The notes beneath the pieces are model-generated. The model was not told where the DNA came from. It saw only the letters and a list, made by a program, of their open reading frames with translations, and made no database searches. Shown one piece after another: positions 8,630 to 18,722 of a DNA stretch of 64,000 nucleotides. The translations under genes and the position numbers were made by a program. The stretch's first letter is position 1, and each line of letters begins with the position of its first letter. Source of the DNA: Deferribacteraceae bacterium V6Fe1 (GTDB taxonomy: Bacteria; Chrysiogenota; Deferribacteres; Deferribacterales; Deferrivibrionaceae); NCBI GenBank assembly GCA_022813675.1, contig CP063375.1, positions 1,066,001-1,130,000 on the forward strand, given 5' to 3'.

Positions 8630-10027
8630 CATACTATATGGCATAGTGAACTTTTTGGGAACAAGAAATCTTCTATTGTCAGTTGTTTTAGTTTATTTTT
8701 CTTTCGTCGCCTGTGAAGATATAATGTCTTAACTCCAGCAAAAATATTTCTTACACCCCTTAAAAGTGTATAATAAATAAACTGAGGTCGTTTCTTCTTT
8801 TCGGGTTTTGAGGCAAGAACTACTTCTTCTCGTAATATTTCATCTTCATTAATATCAACCAGTACAGACCAAGCAAGCATTACTGCACCAAGCATTGACC
8901 TTATTGAATTAAAATTTCTTATTATTGATTTCTCTATGCCAAAGCCTTGCTTTTCAAATCTATAACTTTCTTCTACTCCCCAACGTCTATAATAGCCACG
9001 TATTCTCCTCTTAATTTCTTCTGATTTACTTAAATGTCCATTGGTTAAAAATATATGGGATTCTTTATTAAATTCTCCTTTATGTGATATTAGGGTGACA
9101 GGATATAATTTTGATTTAATTTCTATAAAGCATTTCAAATATCCATATCTAAAATGTTTTCCGTTTTTATATCTTCTATTTATAGATTTATTTAACTCTT
9201 CAATATTTACGCTTTTCCCTTTATAAATTAAATGACGGTTGGTCTTCATTCTCACAATAAAACTTAAACATTCTTTTAGGAAATAGCCAAGATAAGCTCC
9301 ATTATCATAGCCCCTATCCATTACCCATAAGCCTTTTTTACCAACATTAGTTACAAAACTTTCTACACTTTTTAAGCCTTCTGTATTAGCACTCTTAAAA
9401 TCTTTACTCTCTGTGCTGTACATCCCAAGATAAGCAGGATAAGTTTGATTACTTTTGTCATCAAATAAACTTATCTGATTCAAATAATAACCCTCGAGAT
9501 ATTTACCTGTGCTACCATCTCTCACTTTACAGGACTGCTCAAAATTATTAGCAAATAAATGGCTTATATCTCCATCATCAAGGGCTATTATTGTACTATC
9601 ATCTACTTTAGTAGATGCTTGTGATAATAAATAATCATTAGCTAATTCAAGTAAATTAGTCTTACCCTCAAGATGATTAAACAAACGTTTCATAGTGTTT
9701 TTAAGTTTTATTTTCTCATTCAGGCTTCTTGATATTTCAGTAATGTTACAATTTCCTGTTATTAATACCCCTGATACTAGTTCCAGAATGAATTTACCAT
9801 ATGGTAGACTTACCTTACCTTCAAAGTTATGGACCATTACTCTAATTTTTCCCTTCACTTTTTTTAATAATTCAGTCATAATTAAACACCTCTTTTTGTT
9901 TGGTTGTTAGTTGTTTATGCAAATTCAACTATACCAGCGAAAAGAGGTACTTACAACTATTTTATTACAATTTCTTACATAAAACCAATCAGTTACATAA
10001 TTCCATTAAAAAAACGGGGAGACTGCA
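8609..10027 (-). mobile_element. Complete IS4-family insertion sequence (about 1.42 kb)
   Basis: The element is bounded by about 20-bp inverted repeats (AGTCTCCCCG followed by seven T, at both ends) and flanked by a 10-11 bp direct repeat, AAATTTTAACA. That duplication length fits the IS4 family. It holds one full-length transposase gene on the minus strand. It lies in the intergenic space between divergent proS and the aminotransferase gene. Removing it and one repeat copy would rejoin an AT-rich intergenic region. Confidence 0.93.
8629..9879 (-). CDS. IS4-family DDE transposase
   Basis: A 416-residue transposase. The catalytic acidic residues lie in IALDDGDISHLF (first Asp, about residue 100) and WVMDRGYDNGAYLGYF (second Asp, about 193). 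The Glu is within the family YREK signature: in GYYRRWGVEESYRFEK the first Tyr is followed by Arg at +3, Glu at +7 and Lys at +14, exactly the IS4 spacing. The stop codon lies at the inner edge of the left inverted repeat. The frame is intact, so the copy may be active. Confidence 0.93.
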   Translation of the reverse strand: MTELLKKVKGKIRVMVHNFEGKVSLPYGKFILELVSGVLITGNCNITEISRSLNEKIKLKNTMKRLFNHLEGKTNLLELANDYLLSQASTKVDDSTIIALDDGDISHLFANNFEQSCKVRDGSTGKYLEGYYLNQISLFDDKSNQTYPAYLGMYSTESKDFKSANTEGLKSVESFVTNVGKKGLWVMDRGYDNGAYLGYFLKECLSFIVRMKTNRHLIYKGKSVNIEELNKSINRRYKNGKHFRYGYLKCFIEIKSKLYPVTLISHKGEFNKESHIFLTNGHLSKSEEIKRRIRGYYRRWGVEESYRFEKQGFGIEKSIIRNFNSIRSMLGAVMLAWSVLVDINEDEILREEVVLASKPEKKKRPQFIYYTLLRGVRNIFAGVKTLYLHRRRKKNKLKQLTIEDFLFPKSSLCHIV

Positions 10028-10038
10028 AAATTTTAACA
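10008..10038. repeat. Right end of IS4-family element: inverted repeat plus target duplication
   Basis: Bases 10008-10027 (seven A then CGGGGAGACTGCA) are the reverse complement of the left terminal repeat. Bases 10028-10038 repeat the target AAATTTTAACA. The 128 bases between the transposase start (9879) and this repeat hold only its leader. Confidence 0.9.
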
Positions 10039-10059
10039 TCTTTAGGAAAATTATAAATT

Positions 10060-10089
10060 TTTACTGATTTTTTCTTAAAAGTGTATTAT
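10060..10089 (+). promoter_or_regulatory. Candidate promoter of the aminotransferase gene
   Basis: TTTACT (10060-10065) and TATTAT (10084-10089) are 18 bases apart. They lie 48 bases before the start codon and only about 22 bases beyond the IS target duplication, so the element probably left this promoter intact. Confidence 0.45.
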
Positions 10090-10136
10090 ATAGCTGGATT
10101 TAAAGGGGCAATATTACATTTTTGGGAAGGTAAATT

Positions 10137-11441
10137 ATGAAATTTGATATCGCTAAAAGCGGGAGCGGCTTAACTTATGAAATAAGGAACATAGTTAGAG
10201 TGGCTGAAGAGCTGATGAAAAGTGGAAGGCAGGTTTATTTTGAAAATATCGGAGACCCTGTGATTAAGGGGGAGAAGATACCTGTTTGGATGAAGGATAT
10301 TATAAAAGAAGTTATTGACGAGGATTTGTCATTTGCGTACTCACCTACAAAAGGGGTTTTAAGCACAAGAGAGTTTCTTGCTGAGCAAGTTAATAAAAAG
10401 GGCGGAGTACAGATAACTCCTGAGGATATTATATTTTTTAACGGGTTAGGGGATGCCATTGCAAGAAGTTATAGCTCAATGAGGGTTGATGCACGGGTAA
10501 TAATGCCTGAGCCTACGTATTCCACACATTTGCTTGCGGAAGTTCTTCATGCGTCCTTTCCCCCAAATACATATAAAATGAATCCTTATAACAATTGGCA
10601 TCCTGATATGAACGAGCTTGAAAGAAAGGTTAAAAGCCATAATTCCATAGTGGGTATTTTGGTTATTAATCCTGATAACCCTACCGGTTTTGTGTATCCG
10701 GAAGAAACTTTGAGAAAAATTGTTGAGATAGCCAAAAAGTATGATCTGTTTCTTGTTTTTGACGAGATTTATAACAACATGACATATAACGGTCAGAAAA
10801 CAGTTTCATTGTGTGAGATAATTGGGGATGTGCCGGGGATGAGTATGAAGGGGATTTCAAAAGAATGTCCATGGCCTGGTGCAAGATGCGGATGGATTGA
10901 AGTTTATAATGCGGATAAAGACCCTGCTTTTAAAAGATTGATAGATGCAATTTTAAATCAAAAAATGGCGGAAGTATGCTCGACTACCCTTCCTCAAATG
11001 GCGATTCCAAAGCTTATGTCTCATCCAGAGTATAACAATTATGTTAAAGAGAGGGTAGTTCATTATGAGAAGCTTTCAAATATTGCTTACAATATTTTGA
11101 AAGATGTGCCTTATACTATAGTCAATAGGACTAATGGTGCATTTTATATGACTGTTGCTTTTAATGAGGCGGTGCTTAACAGTAAACAACATTTGAAAAT
11201 AGAGGATGATAATGTAAGAAGCTTTGTGGAAAAGATTACCGGTGACAATATTGAGCTTGACAAACGGTTTGTCTATTACTTGCTCGGTTCAACAGGGATA
11301 TGTGTTGTCCCTCTTACATCTTTCTTTACAAGTCTGCCCGGATTTAGAATGACACTTCTCGAGAAAGATGTAGATAAATTTGAAGCCAATATGAAAGTAT
11401 TGGCAAAATCAATAGTAGAATACGTGGAATCTGCAAAATAA
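10137..11441 (+). CDS. PLP-dependent class I/II aminotransferase
   Basis: A 434-residue fold-type I aminotransferase; the amino-acid substrate cannot be named from sequence. Cofactor-site motifs are present: NPDNPTGFVYP (Asn that contacts the PLP ring), DEIYNNMTY (Asp and Tyr), and GISKECPWPGARCGW, with the Schiff-base Lys at about residue 242 followed by the phosphate-binding Arg. It is about 30-40 residues longer than AspC-type enzymes and resembles larger 'aminotransferase class I/II' proteins of anaerobes. It stands alone between an IS element and a strong terminator. Confidence 0.88.
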   Translation: MKFDIAKSGSGLTYEIRNIVRVAEELMKSGRQVYFENIGDPVIKGEKIPVWMKDIIKEVIDEDLSFAYSPTKGVLSTREFLAEQVNKKGGVQITPEDIIFFNGLGDAIARSYSSMRVDARVIMPEPTYSTHLLAEVLHASFPPNTYKMNPYNNWHPDMNELERKVKSHNSIVGILVINPDNPTGFVYPEETLRKIVEIAKKYDLFLVFDEIYNNMTYNGQKTVSLCEIIGDVPGMSMKGISKECPWPGARCGWIEVYNADKDPAFKRLIDAILNQKMAEVCSTTLPQMAIPKLMSHPEYNNYVKERVVHYEKLSNIAYNILKDVPYTIVNRTNGAFYMTVAFNEAVLNSKQHLKIEDDNVRSFVEKITGDNIELDKRFVYYLLGSTGICVVPLTSFFTSLPGFRMTLLEKDVDKFEANMKVLAKSIVEYVESAK

Positions 11442-11443
11442 TT

Positions 11444-11472
11444 AAAGGGGCTTATTTGTGCCCCTTTTTTCT
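11444..11472 (+). terminator. Rho-independent terminator after the aminotransferase
   Basis: The stem AAAGGGGC (11444-11451) pairs with GCCCCTTT (11460-11467) around an 8-base loop and runs into a T tract. It begins three bases after the stop codon. Confidence 0.85.
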
Positions 11473-11493
11473 TTACAAAAATTTTAAAAATCC

Positions 11494-11522
11494 TTTAAAT
11501 TTAATAAGTTTTGACATATAAT
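11494..11522 (+). promoter_or_regulatory. Candidate promoter for the UPF0173-mqnC gene run
   Basis: TTTAAA (11494-11499), a 17-base spacer and a consensus TATAAT (11517-11522) precede the ATG at 11550 by 27 bases. It follows the terminator above, so it would start a new transcription unit. Confidence 0.5.
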
Positions 11523-11549
11523 GAGTTTGCATTGCAAAAGGGGTTATTT

Positions 11550-12236
11550 ATGAAGCTAACTTTTCTTGGTCATTCCGCTTTTCTGTGTTCACAAAATAGT
11601 ATAAGTGTGCTGTTTGACCCTTTTCTAAAAGAAAACCCTGTGAGAGTAGGATTAAGTAGCGATGTAAAAGCCGAATACATATTAGTAAGTCACGGCCACA
11701 GGGACCATTTGGGTGATACAGTTGAGCTGGCATTAAAGCACAATTCAAAAGTAGTATCAATTTTTGAGATTTCAAATTATCTGGCTTCCAAAGGGTTAAA
11801 CAATCTTGTGCCTATGAATATCGGTGGCGAGGTACAGACTGAATTCGGATATGTAAAAATGGTTATGGCAATTCATTCCTCAAGCATACTGGATGGAGAA
11901 TCTGTTTTAAACGGAGGATTTCCTGCAGGGTTTGTTATTAACTTTTTCGGGAAGACAATATATTTTGCCGGGGATACGGCATTATTTGGAGATATGAAGC
12001 TTATCGGAGATTTATACGATATAGATATTGCGTTGCTTCCTGTGGGCGGACATTTTACAATGGATACAAAAGATGCGCTACATGCAATTGATATGTTAAG
12101 ACCGAAGTTAGTAATACCGATGCATTTTAATACATGGCCTGTTATAAGTACCGGTGTAGACAGTTTTCTAAAAGACTCAGAAAGTAAAGGGGTAAAAGGG
12201 GTTTGCCTTGATGTCGATGAATCGATTGAAATATAA
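11550..12236 (+). CDS. UPF0173-type metallo-beta-lactamase-fold hydrolase
   Basis: A 228-residue metal-dependent hydrolase of the UPF0173 (YtkL-like) family; its substrate is not established. Starting from the ATG at 11550 (AAAAGGGG ribosome site) it reads MKLTFLGHSAFLC. It contains the zinc-binding motif SHGHRDHLGD, a GDTALFGDM motif supplying the bridging Asp, and a final IPMHFNTWP His. The earlier in-frame codon at 11511 overlaps the promoter and is not used. The 3' end overlaps mqnC by about 26 bases, implying coupled translation. Confidence 0.88.
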   Translation: MKLTFLGHSAFLCSQNSISVLFDPFLKENPVRVGLSSDVKAEYILVSHGHRDHLGDTVELALKHNSKVVSIFEISNYLASKGLNNLVPMNIGGEVQTEFGYVKMVMAIHSSSILDGESVLNGGFPAGFVINFFGKTIYFAGDTALFGDMKLIGDLYDIDIALLPVGGHFTMDTKDALHAIDMLRPKLVIPMHFNTWPVISTGVDSFLKDSESKGVKGVCLDVDESIEI

Positions 12237-13257
12237 AATTTCCAAAGAAGAGGCTGTTGAGCTTTTTAATTCCACAGACCTTTTAACTATAGGTAGTAAA
12301 GCCGATGCGGTCAGAAGAGAACTTCATCCTGGCAATAGGGTAACATTTGTGATAGATAGAAATATCAATTATACAAATGTGTGTTCTTGCAGATGCAAGT
12401 TTTGCGGATTTTACAGAGATGAGACAGACAGTGATGCTTATGTAATCTCTGATGAAGATTTGTTTAAGAAAATAGATGAAACCATTGAGCTTAAAGGGAC
12501 TCAAATTTTAATCCAAGGCGGTTTAAACAAAAGCCTTAAGATAGATTATTATGAAAATCTCTTAAAAAAGATTAAAGACAGATATGATATTTGGATACAC
12601 GGTTTTTCCCCGCCTGAAATTTATCATATTGCTGATACAAGCAATTTAAGTATTGAAGATGTCTTGAAAAGATTGATAGATAAAGGGCTTGACTCTATTC
12701 CGGGTGGTGGTGCAGAGCTTTTGGTTGATAGCGAAAGAGTGAGGATTAGCCCCAACAAAATTAACTCTGAAAAGTGGCTTAATGTTATGAGGGTAGCACA
12801 TAATCTTGGACTTAAGACGACTGCCACTATGATGTTTAAAAAAGGCGACAGTATTGAATATATTTTGGAGCATATGGAGAAAATTAGAAATTTACAAGAG
12901 GAAACAGGCGGTTTTACGGCATTTATCCCATGGCCTTTTCAGCCACACAACACAGAACTTGGCGGTGAGGCTGTTACTGCAACTGAATATTTGAAAATAT
13001 TGGCGTTATCAAGAATTTTTCTGTATAATATAAATAATATTCAAGTATCGTGGGTAACGCAAGGACCAAAGATAGGGCAAATTGGCCTTTTCTTCGGCGG
13101 CAATGATTTTGGAAGCTTGATGATAGAGGAGAATGTGGTGGCCGCATGCGGAGCGACATACAGCATAACTGTTGAAGAAATTGTTAACAATATTGAAAAA
13201 GCTGGATTTAGAGCTGCACAAAGGGATATGCAGTACAATATATTGAGGGAATTTTAA
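12211..13257 (+). CDS. mqnC: Cyclic dehypoxanthinyl futalosine synthase MqnC (radical SAM)
   Basis: A roughly 348-residue radical SAM enzyme that cyclises dehypoxanthine futalosine in the futalosine route to menaquinone. The iron-sulfur motif CxxxCxxC is CSCRCKFC in NYTNVCSCRCKFCGFYRD. Downstream GFSPPEI, GLDSIPGGGAELLVD and the C-terminal MIEENVVAACG are typical of MqnC rather than MqnE. Starts at TTG 12208, ATG 12211 and ATG 12217 are all possible; ATG 12211 sits best behind AAAAGGGG. No other mqn genes are visible here. Confidence 0.92.
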   Translation: MSMNRLKYKISKEEAVELFNSTDLLTIGSKADAVRRELHPGNRVTFVIDRNINYTNVCSCRCKFCGFYRDETDSDAYVISDEDLFKKIDETIELKGTQILIQGGLNKSLKIDYYENLLKKIKDRYDIWIHGFSPPEIYHIADTSNLSIEDVLKRLIDKGLDSIPGGGAELLVDSERVRISPNKINSEKWLNVMRVAHNLGLKTTATMMFKKGDSIEYILEHMEKIRNLQEETGGFTAFIPWPFQPHNTELGGEAVTATEYLKILALSRIFLYNINNIQVSWVTQGPKIGQIGLFFGGNDFGSLMIEENVVAACGATYSITVEEIVNNIEKAGFRAAQRDMQYNILREF

Positions 13258-14400
13258 TTGAAGAAAGATATTTTTGACATACTTGTAGAAATTTCAGAAA
13301 TAATGAATTCTATTTTTGAGACGGATGAGCTTATCCCTCAAATCCTTAATATTACTGAAAAATTTTTAAACGTGAAAAGAGTATCTTTGATGCTTATTGA
13401 GGATAACAAGCTTAAAATAATTGCGGCAACAAACCTCCCTGTAAACTTTAAAGAGATAGAGATACCTGTAGGCGAAGGGATTAGCGGGCGTGTTGCCATG
13501 ACCGGCGAGCCTGTTATTGTAAACAATGAATCTTCCTGTGAAGATGAGTTAGGATACAAGGCTAAATCTTACCTCTCATTTCCGTTGAAGGTAAGGGATA
13601 AGGTCATAGGTGTTTTAAATTTGACTGACAAAGAAAACGATTTTTTTAATAATACCGATGTTAAAATAGCAGGGTATATTGCTTCACAGTGTGCGCTTGC
13701 CATAAATAGATTCTCTTTGTATGAAGAGAAGAAGAAAACAGATCATTTGAAGGTAATTGGAAAGTTTACAAGTTCTATTGCTCACGATATTAAAAATTTA
13801 CTTCAGATTGTTCAAAGTTATATTGAGCTTATGGAAATAGAGATGGAAGGGGAGTCTGAAATAAAGCTTTACATTGACTCTATTTGCACTGAGGTAAAGC
13901 TTATCCATGGTCTGACTCTGGACATCCTTGACTTTGCTAACAAACAGATAAATCTTAAAAAGAGCAGAGTTAGATTGAGCGATTTCCTAAGCGAGATAAA
14001 AAAACACACTGACATTCTTACCAACTTGACACCCATAAAATTTGAAATGTCTTTTGAAGAGGATACTAAATTTGAGTGTGATAAAGAGAAACTTTTTAGG
14101 GTATTTTTTAATCTTATCAATAATTCTATTGAAGCAGTAGGAGAAAATGGTAATATTAGATTAGATGTTAAGAAGGAAGATGGATATTTGATGTTTGAAT
14201 TGTTTGATGACGGTAAAGGGATAAAAAAGGATAATATCGACAAGATATTTGATCCTTTTTTTACTTCAGGCAAAATGAAAGGCACAGGTTTGGGACTTGC
14301 TGTAGTAAAAGAGATTGTTCAGGCTCATAATGGAGTTATAACTGTTGAATCTGAAGAGAATAAATATACCAAATTTACAGTGAGGATACCTATTGTCTGA
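13258..14400 (+). CDS. GAF-domain sensor histidine kinase
   Basis: A 380-residue soluble histidine kinase without membrane segments. A GAF domain (about 18-160, with VGEGISGRVAMTGEPVIVNN) is followed by a HisKA domain containing SSIAHDIKNLLQIVQS (His near 176). The HATPase_c domain (about 270-378) has NLINNSIEAVGENG, DDGKGI and GTGLGLAVVKEIV. The likely start is the TTG immediately after the mqnC stop at 13257. No response regulator is adjacent; its neighbours are mqnC and the DUF342 gene, which it overlaps by 8 bases. The signal may be a small cytoplasmic ligand, but that is inference. Confidence 0.9.
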   Translation: MKKDIFDILVEISEIMNSIFETDELIPQILNITEKFLNVKRVSLMLIEDNKLKIIAATNLPVNFKEIEIPVGEGISGRVAMTGEPVIVNNESSCEDELGYKAKSYLSFPLKVRDKVIGVLNLTDKENDFFNNTDVKIAGYIASQCALAINRFSLYEEKKKTDHLKVIGKFTSSIAHDIKNLLQIVQSYIELMEIEMEGESEIKLYIDSICTEVKLIHGLTLDILDFANKQINLKKSRVRLSDFLSEIKKHTDILTNLTPIKFEMSFEEDTKFECDKEKLFRVFFNLINNSIEAVGENGNIRLDVKKEDGYLMFELFDDGKGIKKDNIDKIFDPFFTSGKMKGTGLGLAVVKEIVQAHNGVITVESEENKYTKFTVRIPIV

Positions 14401-15928
14401 TATTGTTGGGATTGTATCAAAAACCACAAAGGATGAGTTTCTTAGAATTTTGCGTGATGTTTACCACTTAAAGAATGATGAGTTTTCTGTCACGGAATCG
14501 GATGAGCAATATAAGGCGGAGATAAATGTCAGCAGAGATATCCCCGGTGTTTTTAGAATAAAGTTAACTGACGATGATATGCGTGCTTATTTGTCGGTTT
14601 ATCCTCCGGTCAATCAGGGTAAAAAGGTAAACATTGAAGAGATTTATAGTGAATTGGAAGCTCTTGGTATCAAGACAGGGCTGAAAAGGGAAGCGATAAA
14701 GGAAAGTGTCACTATCGCAGAGTTTGGAAATATAGTTGAAAATGTAAAAATTGCTATCGGGGTTGAGCCTATAGATGGCAAAGATGCAAAGCTTATAAAA
14801 CATTATGAGGAAAAAGTTGAAAAGAAAGAGATAAAGGCTGACGAAAAGGTTGATTATAAAGATATTGTTAACATTATTAACGTGAAAGAGGGGGAGCTTT
14901 TAATTACAAAAAGACCTCCCACAAAAGGGGTGCCAGGGGTTACCGTTAAAGGGGTTGAGATACCACCAAAAGAGGGGAAAGATATTGAAATCACAGTATT
15001 AGATGGTGCAAGGGAAGAAAACTTTAAATATTATGCTGCAATTGACGGTCATGTAGATTTTAAAAATAATAAGCTAGCTGTCTACCCTCTTTATAAAGTT
15101 AAAGATGTGGATTATAGAGTGGGGAATATTAATTTTAACGGCACGGTTTATGTTACAGGTGATGTACTATACGGGTTTAAAATTGAGGCTCAAAAGGATG
15201 TTATCGTTGACGGCATATGTGATGATTGCACTATTATTGCAGGAGAGAGGATTGAAATTAAAGGTGGTATAAAGGGGAAGGGGAAAAATCTTTTTAAAGC
15301 AAAAAAAGAATTTATAGGCGGATATATCGAGGAAGCAAATATATATTGCGAAGGGGATGTTTATATAAAAAAATACAGTTATAACAGCAATATATATAGT
15401 AAAGGTAAAATCTGGGCAGTGGAAAATAGAGGCATTGTGGCAGGCGGTTATATTCAGGCTTATAGTGAGATCGAATGTATGACACTTGGTGCCAAAGGGG
15501 TTTCCAATTTTACCGTTAGGGTGGGAGAGGATTATACATTTGAAGCTACTTTAGGAGAAAAAGAAGAATATCTGGGAAAAATAAATCAGGCGCTGGAAAA
15601 GGCAAGTGAGGCGCTTTCAAAGGTAGATTTGAAATCCCAAGCTACCATTTCCAACCCGAAAATAGTAAAGCTATTGGAATACAAGCGGGATTTATTAATA
15701 AAGAGGGATGAAATCGTAAAAGAGGTTGAGCAGTTGAGAAGTAAAATGAGATATAAAAAACCAAAAATAAGAGTCAAAGATATTGTTTATGAAGGGACTG
15801 TAATTCAAATGTATGATAGGAAATTGAAGATTAAAGAGAGATTGGAATCGGTATTATTCTTTTTAGAGCCAAAGTATGAAGATATAGGTTGGATTAGTTT
15901 GAAAGAGGTTGATAATTTTGAGCAATAA
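14393..15928 (+). CDS. DUF342/FapA-family protein
   Basis: A 511-residue protein of the DUF342 family (the flagellar assembly protein A group in databases), whose biochemical role is uncertain. Residues about 130-400 hold the polymer-forming, beta-helix-like core, with many Gly-Asn-Val repeats (INFNGTVYVTGDVLYGFKI, CDDCTIIAGERIEIKGG). A coiled coil at about 400-455 (KINQALEKASEALSKVD and on) leads to a short C-terminal domain. The start is a TTG overlapping the preceding kinase gene by 8 bases, and the 3' end overlaps uvrA. A link to flagella or surface polymers is family knowledge, not shown here. Confidence 0.82.
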   Translation: MSDIVGIVSKTTKDEFLRILRDVYHLKNDEFSVTESDEQYKAEINVSRDIPGVFRIKLTDDDMRAYLSVYPPVNQGKKVNIEEIYSELEALGIKTGLKREAIKESVTIAEFGNIVENVKIAIGVEPIDGKDAKLIKHYEEKVEKKEIKADEKVDYKDIVNIINVKEGELLITKRPPTKGVPGVTVKGVEIPPKEGKDIEITVLDGAREENFKYYAAIDGHVDFKNNKLAVYPLYKVKDVDYRVGNINFNGTVYVTGDVLYGFKIEAQKDVIVDGICDDCTIIAGERIEIKGGIKGKGKNLFKAKKEFIGGYIEEANIYCEGDVYIKKYSYNSNIYSKGKIWAVENRGIVAGGYIQAYSEIECMTLGAKGVSNFTVRVGEDYTFEATLGEKEEYLGKINQALEKASEALSKVDLKSQATISNPKIVKLLEYKRDLLIKRDEIVKEVEQLRSKMRYKKPKIRVKDIVYEGTVIQMYDRKLKIKERLESVLFFLEPKYEDIGWISLKEVDNFEQ

Positions 15929-18719
15929 CTTTATTCAGGTAAGAGGGGCAAGGCAGCACAATCTAAAAAATATAAATGTTGATATCCCAAAAAATAAGCT
16001 GGTCGTTATAACCGGTGTCAGTGGTTCGGGGAAATCCACCCTTGCATTTGATACACTTTATGCGGAGGGGCAGAGAAGATATGTGGAATCACTTTCCGCC
16101 TATGCGAGACAGTTTCTCGAGTTGATGGAAAAACCTGATGTAGATTCTATTGAGTATCTTTCACCGGCAATCAGTATAGAGCAGAAGTCAATAAGCAAAA
16201 ATCCGAGATCTACAGTTGGGACTATTACGGAAATTCATGATTATTTGAGGTTATTATATGCAAGGGTAGGAGATGTTTATTGCCCGTCTTGTGATAAACT
16301 CATAACAAGATTTACTGTTCAACAGATTGTTGACACCGTTATGAAGCTCCCTGAAGGTGAAAAGATAGAAATCCTTTCTCCGATAATTATCGGGAAAAAA
16401 GGGGAGTATCGTCAACTTTTTAAAAATCTTTTAAAAGAAGGTTATGTCAGATGTTATGTGGATGGTGAGATAAAGAGGCTTGATGAAGATATAGCTTTGG
16501 ATAAGAATGTCAAACACGATATTAGTGTAGTGGTTGACAGGATAAAAGTTAAAAGTGAAATATCCAGAAGGCTAACAGATTCCGTTGAGACGGCACTAAG
16601 GCTATCTGACGGATTGGTGAATATAAAAACCGATACAGGCGAGCAGCTTTTCAGCGAAAAGTTTGCCTGTATAGATTGTAATATAAGTTTTTCTGAAATA
16701 GAACCAAGGACATTTTCTTTCAACAACCCTTATGGTGCATGTCCGAGATGTGACGGGCTGGGGGAAAAATTAGTTTTTGACCCGGAAGCTATTATGCCTG
16801 ACAAAGAGGTAAGTATTAGAGACGGTGCAATAAAGCCTTGGGCACATTTTGATAACTTTCATTTTTATTCCACACTTTTGGCACTATCTGAAAAATACAA
16901 CATAGACTTGAATACCCCGGTAAAAAATCTTGAAAACTCAAAGATAGAGATTTTGTTAAATGGCGTGGATGAAGAGCTTGAAATGTTTACTTTTAAAGGG
17001 GAGAAAAAGGTAAAATTTAAAAGTAAATTTAATGGTGTAATCGGTTACTTAAAAGAAAAATTGCATTCAAATAAATATAGTGATGTCGAGTATGCAAAGA
17101 GTTTTATGTCCGAGATGCCTTGCGATTTATGTGATGGGTTGAGACTAAAAAGGAGTAGTCTTGCAGTTAAAATCGGCGGACTGAATATAGCGGAATTTTC
17201 CAAAATGAATATTAAAAATGCTCTCGACTTTGTTGAAACTATACATTTTGAGGGGTTTAAGGCAGAGGTTGCGGAAAAAATACTGAGAGAAATAAAGAGA
17301 AGATTAAGGTTTTTAATAGATGTTGGGCTTGATTATATTACCCTTGACAGAAAAGCTTCTACGTTAAGCGGAGGCGAATCTCAGCGAATTAGGCTTGCCA
17401 CACAGGTAGGGTCAGGGCTTACCGGGGTGCTGTATGTGCTTGATGAACCAAGCATTGGTCTTCATCAAAGGGATAATGGCAGGTTAATCAGCACATTAAA
17501 GGGGTTGAGAGATATTGGTAACACCCTGATTGTTGTGGAGCATGATGAGGATACGATTTTACAATCTGATTTTATTATAGATATGGGACCTTTTGCAGGC
17601 AGAAAAGGTGGAGAGGTAGTGTATGCAGGTGACGTCGAAGGTTTGAAGAATGCTGCTAACTCACTTACTGCAGACTACCTTTTTGGTAGGAAAAGGATAG
17701 AGCATTCAGGTGAAAGGAAGATACCGTCAAAGTATATAGAGGTTGTGGGCGCTTGTGCTAACAACTTAAAAAATATAGATGTAAAAATACCATTGGAAAT
17801 TATGACTTGTGTTACAGGGGTCAGTGGCTCCGGAAAGTCCACACTAATCATGGATGTTTTTTATCAAGGGGTTAAAAGGAAGTTAGGTTTCGGTACGCAG
17901 AAGCCCGGTGAGCACAAAGATATAATAGGGGTGGACTATATTGATAAGGTTATCGATATTGATCAGTCCCCGATAGGCAGGACTCCGAGATCAAATCCGG
18001 CCACTTATACATCTATTTTCAATGACATAAGGGAGATTTTTTCAATTCTTCCGGAAGCTAAGCTGAGGGGCTATAAGCCGGGAAGGTTTAGCTTTAATGT
18101 CAAGGGGGGAAGGTGTGAAAATTGTCAGGGTGAAGGTTATATAAAAATTGAAATGCACTTTTTGCCGGATATGTATGTAAAATGCGATGTTTGCGAGGGG
18201 AAGAGGTATAATAGAGACACTCTTGATATAAAATATAAAGGGAAAAATATTGCTGAAGTTTTGGATATGACTGTAAATCAGGCTTGTGAGTTTTTTGAGA
18301 ATATCCCGAAGCTCGTTCACAAACTTGAGGTTTTAAAGGATGTTGGGCTTGGCTATATTAAGCTTGGTCAGGCGGCTACTACCCTTTCAGGTGGCGAGGC
18401 TCAGAGGATAAAGCTTGCTAAAGAGCTAATGAAACGTTCAACCGGGAAAACTCTTTACATATTTGATGAGCCGACTACGGGGCTCCATTTTGACGATGTA
18501 AACAAACTAATAAAGATTTTTAAAAGATTAACTGATGGCGGGAATTCGGTAGTTATTATCGAACATAACCTTGACGTAATAAAATGCGCAGACTATATAA
18601 TAGACTTGGGACCGGAAGGTGGAGAAAAGGGTGGCGAAGTAATTTTTACAGGGACACCTGAAGGTTGTGTAAGGTGTAAAGAATCTTACACAGGTAAATA
18701 TTTGAAGGATAAGATTTAA
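15918..18719 (+). CDS. uvrA: Excinuclease ABC subunit A
   Basis: A 933-residue nucleotide-excision-repair ATPase that finds bulky DNA lesions with UvrB. Both ABC cassettes are complete: Walker [16 protein letters not shown] and [14 protein letters not shown], signatures [12 protein letters not shown] and [12 protein letters not shown], and Walker B segments [12 protein letters not shown] and [12 protein letters not shown]. Zinc-finger Cys pairs occur at [25 protein letters not shown] and CENCQGEGY with CDVCEGKRY. The TTG at 15918 lies 9 bases after AGAGG and gives the normal start ([15 protein letters not shown]). The TTG at 15909 is too close to that site. It overlaps the DUF342 gene by 11 bases. 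Confidence 0.97.
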   Translation: MSNNFIQVRGARQHNLKNINVDIPKNKLVVITGVSGSGKSTLAFDTLYAEGQRRYVESLSAYARQFLELMEKPDVDSIEYLSPAISIEQKSISKNPRSTVGTITEIHDYLRLLYARVGDVYCPSCDKLITRFTVQQIVDTVMKLPEGEKIEILSPIIIGKKGEYRQLFKNLLKEGYVRCYVDGEIKRLDEDIALDKNVKHDISVVVDRIKVKSEISRRLTDSVETALRLSDGLVNIKTDTGEQLFSEKFACIDCNISFSEIEPRTFSFNNPYGACPRCDGLGEKLVFDPEAIMPDKEVSIRDGAIKPWAHFDNFHFYSTLLALSEKYNIDLNTPVKNLENSKIEILLNGVDEELEMFTFKGEKKVKFKSKFNGVIGYLKEKLHSNKYSDVEYAKSFMSEMPCDLCDGLRLKRSSLAVKIGGLNIAEFSKMNIKNALDFVETIHFEGFKAEVAEKILREIKRRLRFLIDVGLDYITLDRKASTLSGGESQRIRLATQVGSGLTGVLYVLDEPSIGLHQRDNGRLISTLKGLRDIGNTLIVVEHDEDTILQSDFIIDMGPFAGRKGGEVVYAGDVEGLKNAANSLTADYLFGRKRIEHSGERKIPSKYIEVVGACANNLKNIDVKIPLEIMTCVTGVSGSGKSTLIMDVFYQGVKRKLGFGTQKPGEHKDIIGVDYIDKVIDIDQSPIGRTPRSNPATYTSIFNDIREIFSILPEAKLRGYKPGRFSFNVKGGRCENCQGEGYIKIEMHFLPDMYVKCDVCEGKRYNRDTLDIKYKGKNIAEVLDMTVNQACEFFENIPKLVHKLEVLKDVGLGYIKLGQAATTLSGGEAQRIKLAKELMKRSTGKTLYIFDEPTTGLHFDDVNKLIKIFKRLTDGGNSVVIIEHNLDVIKCADYIIDLGPEGGEKGGEVIFTGTPEGCVRCKESYTGKYLKDKI

Positions 18720-18722
18720 TTT

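Noticed and set aside
13869-14285. 138-codon minus-strand frame inside the GAF kinase gene
   Set aside because: Lies opposite HisKA/HATPase sequence with intact motifs; Ser/Leu/Phe-rich product is typical of an antisense shadow.
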